A DNA stretch of 7,136 nucleotides. Origin: Pseudomonadota bacterium. Lineage in GTDB: Bacteria; Myxococcota_A; Bradymonadia; UBA4248. The DNA lies in NCBI GenBank assembly GCA_009786045.1, contig WQTY01000013.1, positions 7,436 through 14,571 of the forward strand, read 5' to 3'. Shown here in pieces: positions 7,097 through 7,136 of the stretch (position 1 is the first letter of the stretch; the number at the start of each line of letters is the position of its first letter). The notes beneath the pieces are model-generated. The model saw nothing but the letters and a program-made list of their open reading frames with translations. It was not told the DNA's origin and ran no database searches. A program made the position numbers and the translations under genes.

Positions 7097-7136
7097 CCGT
7101 CGAAGCCTCCCTCGGAGAGGGAGGCTTCGACGGAGG
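7094..7136. repeat. Perfect palindrome with 20-bp arms and a 3-nt loop, cut by the window edge
   Basis: Arms 7094-7113 and 7117-7136 are perfectly complementary around GGA. The second arm ends exactly at the last base of the window, so the palindrome may be longer. It overlaps the end of hairpin repeat copy B by three bases. A stem of this length could act as a terminator body for a gene beyond the edge, as a cruciform, or as a repetitive extragenic palindrome. The sequence past 7136 would decide whether a T-tract follows. Confidence 0.75.

Overview
This is a bacterial window with two parts of different character. The left part (about 1-5100) is moderately AT-rich; lines I counted by hand run about 37-43% GC. 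It carries accessory, defence-type genes. The right part (about 5150-7136) is GC-rich, about 65% GC in a counted line of the oxidoreductase gene, and looks like ordinary chromosome. The species cannot be named from the sequence. The high-GC gene, the frequent TTG starts and the GC-rich extragenic palindromes suggest a GC-rich bacterium that acquired the left part by horizontal transfer. That is inference.

Layout: (1) 2-3796, plus strand: the 3' part of a very large superfamily 2 helicase with a DUF1998-type C-terminus. The ATPase lobe with Walker A and B lies off the left edge; the second RecA lobe, several zinc-ribbon-like cysteine clusters and the C-terminal four-cysteine domain are present. 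(2) 3797-3925: a convergent intergenic gap. (3) 3926-5016, minus strand: a RhuM-family gene broken by an apparent one-base deletion at about 4316. (4) 5017-5448: a hairpin-dense intergenic region holding a probable RhuM promoter with an overlapping palindrome, a G-rich hairpin repeat, a minus-strand terminator and a 160-nt imperfect palindrome that could be a structured RNA or a mobile palindromic element. (5) 5449-7020, minus strand: an intact FAD-dependent dehydrogenase of the COG2509 type. (6) 7031-7136: a second copy of the G-rich hairpin in inverted orientation, abutting a perfect 20-bp-arm palindrome that ends exactly at the window edge.

How the parts relate: the helicase belongs to the broad group of DUF1998 helicases found in anti-phage systems (DISARM, Druantia, Dpd) and in DNA repair (MrfA). 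Its size points towards the Druantia DruE type, but the partner genes would lie to the left of the window, so no system can be assigned here. RhuM genes are often seen in defence and pathogenicity islands. This one converges on the helicase, is apparently broken, and is unlikely to be an essential partner. The oxidoreductase has no visible link to them. The most unusual structure is the inverted pair of T-tract/G-rich hairpins bracketing the oxidoreductase and the 160-nt palindromic element.
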